Shown here piece by piece: positions 37,246 through 46,835 of a stretch of DNA of 64,000 nt. The stretch's first letter is position 1. Each line of letters starts with the position of its first letter. The notes under the pieces were generated by a model that was not told where the DNA came from, did no database searches, and was given only the letters and a program-made list of their open reading frames with translations. The stretch comes from Acidovorax sp. (GTDB lineage Bacteria > Pseudomonadota > Gammaproteobacteria > Burkholderiales > Burkholderiaceae_C): contig JAUXZO010000049.1 in assembly GCA_030692685.1 (NCBI GenBank), forward strand, positions 58,186-122,185. Direction: 5' to 3'. Both the position numbers and the translations under genes were made by a program.

Positions 37246-37364
37246 GGGCGGGGTGTAGTCTTCTTGGTTTGAGAAGACTCGGTATTTTCTACCCATTTTT
37301 TATGCCCTGCCATCGCTGAATGCGATGACTTTCATCGTGTGAATCACCAATTAGTTAAAAAAGT

Positions 37365-37442
37365 GAGCTGCTAGCGCTTGATATCAAACGACTTCAAGTA
37401 TTTTTCTATTTGAAACCCAATGAATACAAGCGCTAGCAGCTC
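37365..37442. repeat. Palindromic repeat, copy 6, long-loop variant
   Basis: GAGCTGCTAGCGCTTG at 37365-37380 is perfectly complementary to CAAGCGCTAGCAGCTC at 37427-37442, giving a 16-bp stem. The loop is 46 bases instead of the usual 5-6. It lies between the beta-CASP nuclease stop and the LysR promoter region. Confidence 0.9.
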
Positions 37443-37472
37443 CTATTTTTGATGGTTTAGGGCTCCGCGTTC

Positions 37473-38837
37473 CTATGCAGGCAGCGTGCTGCCATGTTCA
37501 GGCACTGTGGCCCTCCAGCGCAGTTCGTGCTCAATGCGCTGGCGCAGCCTGTCGGCGGCGCCCATTTCGCCATGTACCACGTACACCTGATCAGGCGCAT
37601 GGCCCATGCTGCGCAGCCAGGCGATGAGCTGATTGCCGTCGGCATGGGCTGATGCGGACGACAGCTGAACCACCTCGGCGCGCACGGCCACGTCCTGCCC
37701 ATGGATGCGAATGCTCTTTTCGCCATCGGCCAGCCGTGCCCCGCGCGTGCCGGGCGCCTGGTGGCCGGTCAGGATAATCATGTTGCGGTGGTCGCCCGCG
37801 TGCAGCGCCAGGTGGTGCAGCACGCGCCCGCCAGTGGCCATGCCGCTGGCCGACAGGATGACCATGGGCCCGTGCAGTTTGGCGAGGCCCTTGGATTGTT
37901 CCGGGGTCTGCACCATGGTGGCGCCGTGCTCTAGCGCGTGCACTTGGCGGCTGTTGAGGCGGTGTTCGTGCATGTGGTGCTGGAACAGGCCGGTGGTGCT
38001 GACGGCCATGGGGCTGTCCAGAAACACCTTGAGCGCCGTGGGCACCACGCCCTGGGCCTTGAGCAAACCAATCGCGTGCAGCACCACCTGCGCGCGGCCC
38101 ACGGCAAACACCGGCACCACGGCAACACCACCCCGGGCTGCCAGGCGCTGCAGGGCAGGGCCCAGTTCTTCCAGCAAAGTTTCGGGCGGGTGCTCCCGGT
38201 CGCCATAAGTGGACTCGATCAGCACCGTGTCAGCAGGGGGCGGTGCGTCTGGCGGGTTCATCAACAGGTCGTCGGGCCGGCCCAGGTCGCCCGAGAACAG
38301 GATGCGCCGCCCGCCTACCTCTAGCAATACGCTGGCGGCACCCAGGATGTGGCCTGCGGGCGAGAACGTGACGCGCCAGCCGGGCAAGGGTTCAAACGGC
38401 TGGTGGTGTGCATGGATGTGGAACTGCTTCATGCAGTGCAGCGCATCGAGCCGCGTGTACAGCGGCAGCGCCGGGCTGTGCCTGCTGAGCTGGTGGCGGT
38501 TCAAAAATGCAGCGTCTTCTTCCTGCAGGTGCCCGCTGTCGGGTAGCAAGATGCTGCACAGGTCGCGCGTGCCCGGTGTGCAGTGAATGGCGTGGGTGTA
38601 GCCGTCGCGCACCAGCAGGGGCAGGTAGCCGCTGTGGTCCAGGTGCGCATGTGTCAGCACCACCGCATCAATCTGATTCGGTGCCACCGGCAGGGGCTGC
38701 CAGTTGCGCAGGCGCAGTTGTTTATAGCCCTGGAACAGGCCGCAATCGACCAGCAGGCTTTTGCCGTTGTAGCGAACCAGGTACTTGGAGCCGGTGACCG
38801 TGCCAGAGCCACCCAGAAAGGTGATGTTGACGTTCAT
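37473..38837 (-). CDS. MBL-fold beta-CASP RNA-processing exonuclease
   Basis: 454 residues from the ATG at 38837. The metallo-beta-lactamase core has TFLGGSGTVTGSKYLV, the metal motif LTHAHLDHSGYLP and a downstream SGDLGRPDD. The beta-CASP insertion and the C-terminal RMMBL-type segments (ILTGHQAPGTRG, LSSASAHADGNQL, VVHGE) are present. The family is related to CPSF-73/YSH1; bacterial members are RNA nucleases with few known substrates. Confidence 0.92.
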   Translation of the reverse strand: MNVNITFLGGSGTVTGSKYLVRYNGKSLLVDCGLFQGYKQLRLRNWQPLPVAPNQIDAVVLTHAHLDHSGYLPLLVRDGYTHAIHCTPGTRDLCSILLPDSGHLQEEDAAFLNRHQLSRHSPALPLYTRLDALHCMKQFHIHAHHQPFEPLPGWRVTFSPAGHILGAASVLLEVGGRRILFSGDLGRPDDLLMNPPDAPPPADTVLIESTYGDREHPPETLLEELGPALQRLAARGGVAVVPVFAVGRAQVVLHAIGLLKAQGVVPTALKVFLDSPMAVSTTGLFQHHMHEHRLNSRQVHALEHGATMVQTPEQSKGLAKLHGPMVILSASGMATGGRVLHHLALHAGDHRNMIILTGHQAPGTRGARLADGEKSIRIHGQDVAVRAEVVQLSSASAHADGNQLIAWLRSMGHAPDQVYVVHGEMGAADRLRQRIEHELRWRATVPEHGSTLPA

Positions 38838-39094
38838 GTGCCAATGCTCCTGTGGTTCTGCCGTGCCGTGCCGTGCCGGGGCGGCGCGTCGATGCGTTTT
38901 CATCGTACTGCGCAGCCCGCGGGTGCGGGGTGGTCACTGGGGGTTTCTTGCTCCAGGTCAAGAAAGTGGGGCGCCAGCGATATCGGGGGGCGCCCCCGAA
39001 ACTCACCCAAGAAAAAACCGCCAGGGCAGGAAGGCCGCTGGCGGTTTGTTTTGGGTGCTGGCCTGGGCGGCTTCGCGCCGCGTGGAAGGACAGA
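38838..39094. other. Intergenic region between beta-CASP nuclease and dnaJ
   Basis: 257 bases. It holds a short CCGTG tandem run near 38862-38876, a GC-rich inverted repeat near 38968-38996 (GGGGCGCC/GGGCGCCCC) and the dnaJ terminator. No ORF was found. Confidence 0.7.
39015..39047 (-). terminator. Intrinsic terminator of the grpE-dnaK-dnaJ operon
   Basis: On the minus strand a 10-bp stem AAACCGCCAG/CTGGCGGTTT with a 13-base loop is followed by a T run (39012-39017). It lies about 50 bases after the dnaJ stop. Confidence 0.88.
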
Positions 39095-40243
39095 TCAGCT
39101 GAAGAAATTCTTCAACTTGTCTGTCCAGCTTTCGCCGCTGGGCGAGTGGCGACCGCCACCCTTCTTGAGCGAATCCTCCAGCTCGCGCAGCAGCTTGCGC
39201 TGGTGCTCGGTCAGCTTGACGGGTGTCTCGACCGCGATGTGGCAGTACAAGTCGCCCGGGTAGCTGGCGCGTACACCCTTGATGCCCTTGCCGCGCAGGC
39301 GAAACTGTTTGCCTGCCTGGGTGCCTTCGGGGATGTCGATGGCGGCTTTGCCTGCCAGGGTGGGCACTTCGATCTCGCCGCCCAGCGCGGCCGTGATGAA
39401 GCTCACCGGCACCTGGCAATGCAGGTCGTCGCCGTCGCGCTCGAAGATGTCGTGTTTCTTCAGGCGGATCTCGATGTACAGGTCCCCCGGTGGGCCGCCA
39501 TTGGTGCCAGGCTCGCCGTTGCCCGTGCTGCGAATGCGCATACCGTCGTCGATGCCCGCGGGAATCTTCACTTCCAGCGTCTTTTGCTTCTTGAGCTTGC
39601 CCTGGCCGTGGCAACTGGTGCATGGCTCGGGAATGATCTTGCCCGTGCCGCGGCAGTGCGGGCAGGTTTGCTGCACGCTGAAGAAGCCCTGGCGCATTTG
39701 CACCGTGCCCGCACCTTGGCAGGTGCCGCAGGTCTTGGCGCTGGTGCCGGGCTTGGCGCCGCTGCCGTGGCACGTGTCGCAGCTTTCCCACGACGGGATG
39801 CGGATCTGCGCATCCTTGCCGCGGGCCGCTTCTTCCAGCGTGATCTCCATGGCATAGCTGAGGTCGCTGCCGCGGTACACCTGTCGGCCCCCTGCAGCAC
39901 CGCGTCCACGCCCACCCTGCTGGCCGAACATGTCGCCAAAAATATCGCCAAAGGCTTCTGCGAATCCGCCAAAACCTTCAGCGCCCGGACCCCCGGGGCC
40001 GCGCATGTTGGGGTCCACACCGGCGTGACCATATTGGTCATAAGCGGCGCGTTTTTGCGGGTCCGAGATCATCTCGTAGGCCTCTTTGGCCTCTTTGAAC
40101 TTCTCTTCGGCGGCTTTGGCAGCATCTCCCTGGTTGCGGTCAGGGTGGTGCTTCATCGCAAGTTTGCGATAAGCCTTCTTGATTTCTTCATCCGAGGCGT
40201 TCTTGGGAACGCCCAGGATTTCGTAAAAGTCTCTTTTGGACAT
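39095..40243 (-). CDS. dnaJ: Chaperone protein DnaJ
   Basis: Hsp40 co-chaperone that delivers substrates to DnaK and stimulates its ATPase. 382 residues. J-domain with HPD ([11 protein letters not shown]), a Gly/Phe region, and four CxxCxGxG zinc motifs ([32 protein letters not shown]). It is third in the grpE-dnaK-dnaJ operon, 83 bases after dnaK. Confidence 0.97.
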   Translation of the reverse strand: MSKRDFYEILGVPKNASDEEIKKAYRKLAMKHHPDRNQGDAAKAAEEKFKEAKEAYEMISDPQKRAAYDQYGHAGVDPNMRGPGGPGAEGFGGFAEAFGDIFGDMFGQQGGRGRGAAGGRQVYRGSDLSYAMEITLEEAARGKDAQIRIPSWESCDTCHGSGAKPGTSAKTCGTCQGAGTVQMRQGFFSVQQTCPHCRGTGKIIPEPCTSCHGQGKLKKQKTLEVKIPAGIDDGMRIRSTGNGEPGTNGGPPGDLYIEIRLKKHDIFERDGDDLHCQVPVSFITAALGGEIEVPTLAGKAAIDIPEGTQAGKQFRLRGKGIKGVRASYPGDLYCHIAVETPVKLTEHQRKLLRELEDSLKKGGGRHSPSGESWTDKLKNFFS

Positions 40244-40326
40244 GTTGATTCAGAACCCGGTTGGAACAGGAACGCCGCGCAGCTCCTCAGAGCAGTGCGC
40301 GGCGGCTCGGGTCAACGGGGGCTCGT

Positions 40327-42276
<1,950 letters not shown>

Positions 42277-42320
42277 GATTTTTTCTCCGAATGCTTGATT
42301 GGTTTGGATGGCTAGTAACT

Positions 42321-42329
42321 TGTGGATAA
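42321..42329 (-). promoter_or_regulatory. DnaA-box-like nonamer upstream of dnaK
   Basis: Minus-strand TTATCCACA, the consensus DnaA box, in the 98-base grpE-dnaK gap. It may be coincidental. Confidence 0.45.
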
Positions 42330-42374
42330 CTTGAGGTCTTCAAGTCATCCGTGCTGATTTATTTGAAGACTTGG

Positions 42375-42926
42375 TTACTTCGGGGCGGTGACGGTGACCA
42401 GCGCCGGGCGCAGCACGCGGTCGGCAATCACATATCCCTTTTGCAGCACGGCCACGACGGTGTTGGCTTCCTGCTCGGCTGGCACCACGCTGATAGCTTG
42501 GTGCTGGTGCGGGTCGAACTTGGCGCCCGCTTCGGGGTTGATGGCAATCACCTTGTTGCGCTCCAGGGCAGAAGTCAGCTGGCGCAGCGTGGCGTCAGCG
42601 CCTTCGCGCAATTGCTGCGGCGTGGCCTCCTTGATGGCCAGGGCTGCATCCAGGCTGTCGGCCACGGGCAGCAGGCTTTCTGCAAAGCTTTCGATGCCGA
42701 ACTTGCGCGCCTTGGAGACTTCGTCTTCAGCGCGGCGACGGGCGTTTTCGGCTTCGGCCTTGGCGCGCAGAAACTGGTCGGCCAGATCGGCGCTTTTGGC
42801 CTTGAGCTCGGCCAGCTCGCCCTGCAGGCGCGCCAGCTCGTCGGAGGCGTGGGCAGCCATGGCGGCTTCTACTTCTTCGGGGGCGGGGGCATTCTGGGGT
42901 GCGGTGGTTTGGCTTTGATCTGACAT
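42375..42926 (-). CDS. grpE: Nucleotide exchange factor GrpE
   Basis: Releases ADP from DnaK. 183 residues from the ATG at 42926. A long coiled coil ([22 protein letters not shown]) is followed by the GrpE signature region ([13 protein letters not shown]) and C-terminal beta-domain ([16 protein letters not shown]). A sigma32-type promoter lies 40-65 bases upstream. Confidence 0.96.
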   Translation of the reverse strand: MSDQSQTTAPQNAPAPEEVEAAMAAHASDELARLQGELAELKAKSADLADQFLRAKAEAENARRRAEDEVSKARKFGIESFAESLLPVADSLDAALAIKEATPQQLREGADATLRQLTSALERNKVIAINPEAGAKFDPHQHQAISVVPAEQEANTVVAVLQKGYVIADRVLRPALVTVTAPK

Positions 42927-42963
42927 GTCTTGGTCTGGAAGTAAATAAAACAGTACGCGCGGG

Positions 42964-42991
42964 AGTTGGGGGTGCTCCGGCATATATCAAG
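42964..42991 (-). promoter_or_regulatory. Heat-shock (sigma32) promoter of grpE-dnaK-dnaJ
   Basis: Minus strand: -35 CTTGATA (42985-42991), 13-base spacer, -10 CCCCAACT (42964-42971). The sigma32 consensus is CTTGAAA and CCCCATNT, so there is one mismatch in each box. It is positioned about 38 bases before the grpE ATG. Confidence 0.75.
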
Positions 42992-43149
42992 TCCTGCGCC
43001 AGGGGCATGCCTTGATGGGGTCCGCCTGAGACGCGCCTTGCTGTACCGAATGTCGGCGCAATCCCTGATTTTGCAAGGGGTTCACCCCTCGCGGCCTCCC
43101 GGTGGTCACTGAACTGCGGGGCTCAGGGCAAGGTCTTGGGGGGTCTAAG

Positions 43150-43178
43150 TGTACAAGCGGCCAAGGTCGGGCTATAAT
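43150..43178 (+). promoter_or_regulatory. Sigma70 promoter of the rpsF operon
   Basis: -35 TGTACA (43150-43155), 17-base spacer, -10 TATAAT (43173-43178), with transcription start expected near 43185, about 70 bases before rpsF. Confidence 0.75.
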
Positions 43179-43190
43179 CGCAGGCTTTCC

Positions 43191-43230
43191 CTTGCCACAC
43201 CGCACAACCCAAGAGGGTTGGGACGCAACG
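43191..43230 (+). promoter_or_regulatory. Probable S6:S18-binding leader structure of rpsF
   Basis: An inner hairpin CAACCC/GGGTTG with loop AAGA (43205-43220) is stacked under an outer TTGC/GCAA pairing (43192-43195 with 43225-43228). The left internal loop carries a CCG (43200-43202). The known autoregulatory motif in rpsF leaders is a helix interrupted by a CCG-containing bulge that mimics the S6:S18 site on 16S rRNA. Confidence 0.55.
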
Positions 43231-43256
43231 GGTGGTCTTACCCAAAAGGAGTATGC

Positions 43257-43682
43257 ATGCGTCATTACGAAATCATTTTGTTGATCCATCCGGATCAAAG
43301 CGAACAAGTTCCAGCCATGCTGGAGCGCTACAAGGGCATGATCACCGCTGGCGGTGGCAAGGTGCACCGCGTAGAAGACTGGGGCCGCCGTCAACTGGCG
43401 TACCTGATCAACAAGTTGGCCAAAGCCCACTACCTGTGCGTGAACATCGAAGCCGACCAGGCCGTGATGGCTGAACTGGAGCACGCCTTCAAGTTCAACG
43501 ACGCCGTGCTGCGCCACCTGACTGTTTTGAAGAAGAAGGCCGATGCCGGTCCGTCTTCGATGATGAAGACCGTCGAGCGCGAAGAAGCCCGCAAGGCCAG
43601 TCAAGCTGAATATGCAGCCGCTGGTGGCGAGCGCGGCGAGCGCCCAGACCGTGCCGAGCGCGCTGAGCGCACCGAGCGCTGA
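43257..43682 (+). CDS. rpsF: 30S ribosomal protein S6
   Basis: 141 residues from the ATG at 43257, preceded by a strong AAAAGGAG. S6 core [19 protein letters not shown] and [23 protein letters not shown]. The C-terminus has a charged [18 protein letters not shown] tail. It is first gene of rpsF-priB-rpsR-rplI. Confidence 0.97.
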   Translation: MRHYEIILLIHPDQSEQVPAMLERYKGMITAGGGKVHRVEDWGRRQLAYLINKLAKAHYLCVNIEADQAVMAELEHAFKFNDAVLRHLTVLKKKADAGPSSMMKTVEREEARKASQAEYAAAGGERGERPDRAERAERTER

Positions 43683-43697
43683 TCCTTCTTCGTTGGA

Positions 43698-43988
43698 GTG
43701 GAGAACCGCGTAGTCTTGACCGCATGTATCGCAGAGGCTGAGTCCCTGCGTTACACACCTGCTGGATTACCTGCCATCGCGCTGCGACTCGAACACGAGT
43801 CCCAGCAAGACGAAGCAGGCCAGCCCCGTGAAGTCAAGGCCGCCATGAAGGCTGTTGCATTTGGTGCGATGGCCGAGCGTCTGGCCCGTCAGAACATCGG
43901 AAGTCTCTGGACTTTCAGTGGGTTTCTGGCAACACCGCGCAATGGCAAGAACGCAGTCCTTCATATCCAGGATATTCAACAAAATTAA
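43698..43988 (+). CDS. priB: Primosomal replication protein N
   Basis: Single-OB-fold ssDNA-binding protein for PriA-dependent replication restart. 96 residues with a GTG start at 43698 ([23 protein letters not shown]). The gene sits between rpsF and rpsR, as in E. coli and most betaproteobacteria. Confidence 0.93.
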   Translation: MENRVVLTACIAEAESLRYTPAGLPAIALRLEHESQQDEAGQPREVKAAMKAVAFGAMAERLARQNIGSLWTFSGFLATPRNGKNAVLHIQDIQQN

Positions 43989-44005
43989 ATTGCAAGGGGT
44001 CCGCA

Positions 44006-44287
44006 ATGGCCACGTTCAAGAAGTTCAACAAAGACAAGCGCCCAAAGCGCAACACCCAGTCCCTGCTGTTCAAGCGCAAGCGCTTTTGCCGCTTTACGGT
44101 GACCGGTGTTGAAGAAATCGACTACAAAGACGTCGACACGCTGCGCGATTTCATCGCCGAAAACGGCAAGATTATCCCCGCACGCCTGACCGGCACGCGC
44201 GCCATCTTCCAGCGTCAGCTGAACACTGCCATCAAGCGCGCTCGCTTCCTGGCCCTGGTGCCTTACAGCGACCAGCACAAGATCTAA
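44006..44287 (+). CDS. rpsR: 30S ribosomal protein S18
   Basis: 93 residues with the conserved core [21 protein letters not shown] and SRAIxxR-like [12 protein letters not shown]. It pairs with S6 on the 30S platform; its gene is 17 bases after priB. Confidence 0.96.
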   Translation: MATFKKFNKDKRPKRNTQSLLFKRKRFCRFTVTGVEEIDYKDVDTLRDFIAENGKIIPARLTGTRAIFQRQLNTAIKRARFLALVPYSDQHKI

Positions 44288-44299
44288 GGAGCACAACCC

Positions 44300-44752
44300 A
44301 TGCAAATCATCCTGCTCGACAAGGTTGTGAACCTCGGCAACCTCGGTGAAATCGTCAAAGTCAAAGACGGCTACGCGCGCAACTTCCTGATCCCTTCGGG
44401 CCGTGCACGCCGCGCTACCGAATCGGCCAAGGCCGAGTTCGAAGCCAAGCGCGTTGAACTCGAAAAGGCTGCAGCTGCCAAGCTGGCAGAAGCCCAAGCC
44501 CAAGGCGAAAAGCTGGCTGGCACCACCGTCAAGCTGACACAAAAGGCCGGCGTGGACGGACGTCTGTTTGGTTCTGTGACCAACCATGACATCGCTGAAG
44601 AGCTGAACAAGCAAGGCTACAAGCTGGCCAAGGCGCAAATTCGCCTGCCCAACGGTCCTATCAAGGTCGTTAGCGAAAGCACCGTGAGCGTTGCTCTGCA
44701 CACCGATGTGGTGGTGGACGTGACCGTTTCGGTCTACGGCGAAACCGCCTGA
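44300..44752 (+). CDS. rplI: 50S ribosomal protein L9
   Basis: 150 residues. [32 protein letters not shown] is the typical N-domain, followed by the long connecting helix and C-domain ([14 protein letters not shown]). AAGGAG lies before the start. It is last in the operon and followed by two hairpins. Confidence 0.97.
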   Translation: MQIILLDKVVNLGNLGEIVKVKDGYARNFLIPSGRARRATESAKAEFEAKRVELEKAAAAKLAEAQAQGEKLAGTTVKLTQKAGVDGRLFGSVTNHDIAEELNKQGYKLAKAQIRLPNGPIKVVSESTVSVALHTDVVVDVTVSVYGETA

Positions 44753-44759
44753 TTGCCCC

Positions 44760-44817
44760 GCACGTAAATCTCTTTACGTGCCCTGCAAGAAAGCCGCCCT
44801 CGGGCGGCTTTTGTCTT
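44760..44817 (+). terminator. Double hairpin terminator after rplI
   Basis: First stem GCACGTAAA/TTTACGTGC with loop TCTC (44760-44781). Second stem AAGCCGCCC/GGGCGGCTT with a 2-base loop (44791-44810), followed by TTTGTCTTT. The second is a standard intrinsic terminator. Confidence 0.88.
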
Positions 44818-44863
44818 TGAGGGGTGGCAATCTGTACATGATTGCCCACCGGTTGCCCCAACC

Positions 44864-44872
44864 TTATCCACA
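44864..44872 (+). promoter_or_regulatory. DnaA-box-like nonamer upstream of dnaB
   Basis: TTATCCACA, a perfect consensus DnaA box, 70 bases before the dnaB ATG, in the rplI-dnaB gap. Confidence 0.5.
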
Positions 44873-44941
44873 GACTTGTGCGATGACGCCGCCCGCTGCG
44901 GGCGATAGCATGCCGAGTTAGCTCCCGAGGATTTCGATTCC

Positions 44942-46357
44942 ATGTCTGCCGTTTTCCCTCCCCTTGAAGATGGCTTCACGCCCGTGCCGGACCGTGAGAT
45001 CGCGCAGTTGCGCGTGCCGCCGCACTCCATCGAGGCCGAGTCGAGTGTGTTGGGCGGGCTGCTGCTGGACAACAACGCCTGGGACCGTGTGGGGGACCTG
45101 CTGGTAGAAAGCCATTTTTACCGCTACGAGCACCAGATGATCTACACGGCCATTGGCGCGCTGATCAACGCCAGCAAGCCGGCAGACGTGATCACCGTGT
45201 TCGAGAACCTGCAGAACCTGGGCAAAGCCCATGAGATGGGGGGGCTGGCCTACCTGAACACGCTGGCGCAGTATGTGCCCAGTGCCAGCAACATCCGCCG
45301 CTACGCGGAAATCGTGCGAGAGCGGGCCATTCTGCGCAAACTGGTCACGGCCAGCGATGAAATATCGACCAACGCCTTCAACCCCAAGGGCAAGACGGTG
45401 GAGCGCATTCTGGACGAGGCCGAGTCCAAGATTTTTGCCATTGGCGAAGAGGGCTCGCGCACCAAGCAGGGCTTTCAGTCGCTGGACACGCTGGTGATCG
45501 ACCTGCTCGACCGCGTGCAAGAGATGGCTGACAACCCGGTGGATGTGACGGGCGTGCCCACCGGCTTTGCCGACCTGGACCGCATGACGTCCGGTCTGCA
45601 GGCGGGCGATATGGTGGTGCTGGCGGCCCGCCCGTCGATGGGTAAAACCGCGCTCGCCGTCAATATCGCCGAGCACGTGGCGCTCAACGAAGGGCTGCCG
45701 GTCGCCATCTTCTCGATGGAAATGGGCGCCGCCCAGTTGGCTGTGCGTATCGTGGGCTCCATCGGCCGCGTGAACCAGGGCAACCTGCGCACCGGCAAGC
45801 TCACGGACGATGAGTGGCCACGGCTGACCGAAGCCATCGAAAAGCTGCGCACCGTCTCACTGCACATTGATGAAACTCCGGGCCTGACGCCCGGCGAGCT
45901 GCGCGCCAATGCCCGGCGCCTGGCGCGCCAGTGCGGCAAGCTGGGACTGATCGTGGTGGACTATTTGCAGCTGATGAGCGGCTCGGGCTCGGCGGCCAGT
46001 TCTGACAATCGCGCGACCGAACTGGGCGAGATTTCGCGCGGTTTGAAGATGCTGGCCAAGGAGCTGCAGTGCCCGGTGATTGCGCTGTCGCAGCTTAACC
46101 GTTCGGTAGAGCAGCGCACCGACAAGCGACCCATGATGTCCGACCTGCGCGAATCCGGTGCCATCGAGCAGGATGCCGACATCATCATGTTCATCTACCG
46201 TGACGACTACTACAACAAGGACTCCAAGGAACCTAACGTTGCCGAGGTCATCATTGGCAAGCAGCGTAACGGTCCGACCGGCACGATCAAGCTCTTCTTC
46301 CAGAAAAATCAGACACGGTTCGAGAACCTGGCGATGGGTTCGGGCGACGATTTTTAA
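44942..46357 (+). CDS. dnaB: Replicative DNA helicase DnaB
   Basis: Hexameric 5'-3' helicase of the replisome. 471 residues. The N-terminal domain (PPHSIEAESSVLGGLL) is followed by a linker and RecA-like ATPase with Walker A ARPSMGKTAL, Walker B LIVVDYLQLM and the late QRNGPTGTI. GAGGA precedes the ATG. A perfect palindromic repeat hairpin follows the stop by 4 bases. Confidence 0.97.
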   Translation: MSAVFPPLEDGFTPVPDREIAQLRVPPHSIEAESSVLGGLLLDNNAWDRVGDLLVESHFYRYEHQMIYTAIGALINASKPADVITVFENLQNLGKAHEMGGLAYLNTLAQYVPSASNIRRYAEIVRERAILRKLVTASDEISTNAFNPKGKTVERILDEAESKIFAIGEEGSRTKQGFQSLDTLVIDLLDRVQEMADNPVDVTGVPTGFADLDRMTSGLQAGDMVVLAARPSMGKTALAVNIAEHVALNEGLPVAIFSMEMGAAQLAVRIVGSIGRVNQGNLRTGKLTDDEWPRLTEAIEKLRTVSLHIDETPGLTPGELRANARRLARQCGKLGLIVVDYLQLMSGSGSAASSDNRATELGEISRGLKMLAKELQCPVIALSQLNRSVEQRTDKRPMMSDLRESGAIEQDADIIMFIYRDDYYNKDSKEPNVAEVIIGKQRNGPTGTIKLFFQKNQTRFENLAMGSGDDF

Positions 46358-46361
46358 TGAA

Positions 46362-46402
46362 AATAGCTGCTAGCGCTTACTGGATAAGCGCTAGCAGCTA
46401 TT
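46362..46402. repeat. Palindromic repeat, copy 7 (perfect 18-bp hairpin after dnaB)
   Basis: AATAGCTGCTAGCGCTTA at 46362-46379 is perfectly complementary to 46385-46402, with a 5-base loop CTGGA. It is the most symmetric copy in the window. No T run follows, so it is not a classical terminator. Confidence 0.92.
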
Positions 46403-46432
46403 GAATTGGGAGTGCCTGTCGGTTGTTTGTGA

Positions 46433-46819
46433 TCAGGGCTGGCGCAGTACCCACACAAGAACTCCAGCGACCACGAGGCCCAGGACCACCAGGGCACGGC
46501 CCAGCCGTTGGTTACGCAGGCGCAAGGCTTCGACTGCACGGATCACCACGGCATTTTGTTCTGCCAGCGACTGGATCAATGCGGCGGAGTCCTGCTGCTC
46601 TTGCTCCAGTTGCGCCACACGCTCGCGCAGGTGCTGAAGTTGAGCGGTGACAGGGGTGGCCGGGCTGTCGCCCGCCCCGGTCAGGGTACCCGCCGCAGGC
46701 GCTGTGCCCGCGGCCCGCGTTTTCCCCATCAGTTTTTTGGCCGCTTGCAGGACCTGGGGCGTTGCCTCAATGACATCCCGCCAGGGCACGAGCTTGAGCG
46801 CCGTCATCCACAAAGCCAT
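46433..46819 (-). CDS. Conserved hypothetical membrane protein with coiled coil
   Basis: 128 residues from the ATG at 46819. It has an N-terminal segment MALWMTALKLVPWRDVIEATPQVL, an Ala/Gly-rich linker, a coiled coil about residues 60-100 (LQHLRERVAQLEQEQQDSAAL) and a C-terminal transmembrane helix (LGRALVVLGLVVAGVLVWVL). I do not recognise a function. It lies 16 bases after the PhoH stop, so is probably co-transcribed. Confidence 0.75.
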   Translation of the reverse strand: MALWMTALKLVPWRDVIEATPQVLQAAKKLMGKTRAAGTAPAAGTLTGAGDSPATPVTAQLQHLRERVAQLEQEQQDSAALIQSLAEQNAVVIRAVEALRLRNQRLGRALVVLGLVVAGVLVWVLRQP

Positions 46820-46835
46820 GGTCAAGCGCCTTTGG

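Larger units (their letters stand above)
42927..43256. other. Divergent regulatory region grpE / rpsF
   Basis: 330 bases without a gene. The left side carries the grpE heat-shock promoter; the right side carries the rpsF promoter and its structured leader. The 43000-43140 stretch shows nothing further. Confidence 0.8.

Noticed and set aside
42277..42374. Second heat-shock promoter between grpE and dnaK
   Set aside because: CTTGAAG is present, but no CCCCATNT-like -10 lies at a suitable distance; only a small inverted repeat was seen.
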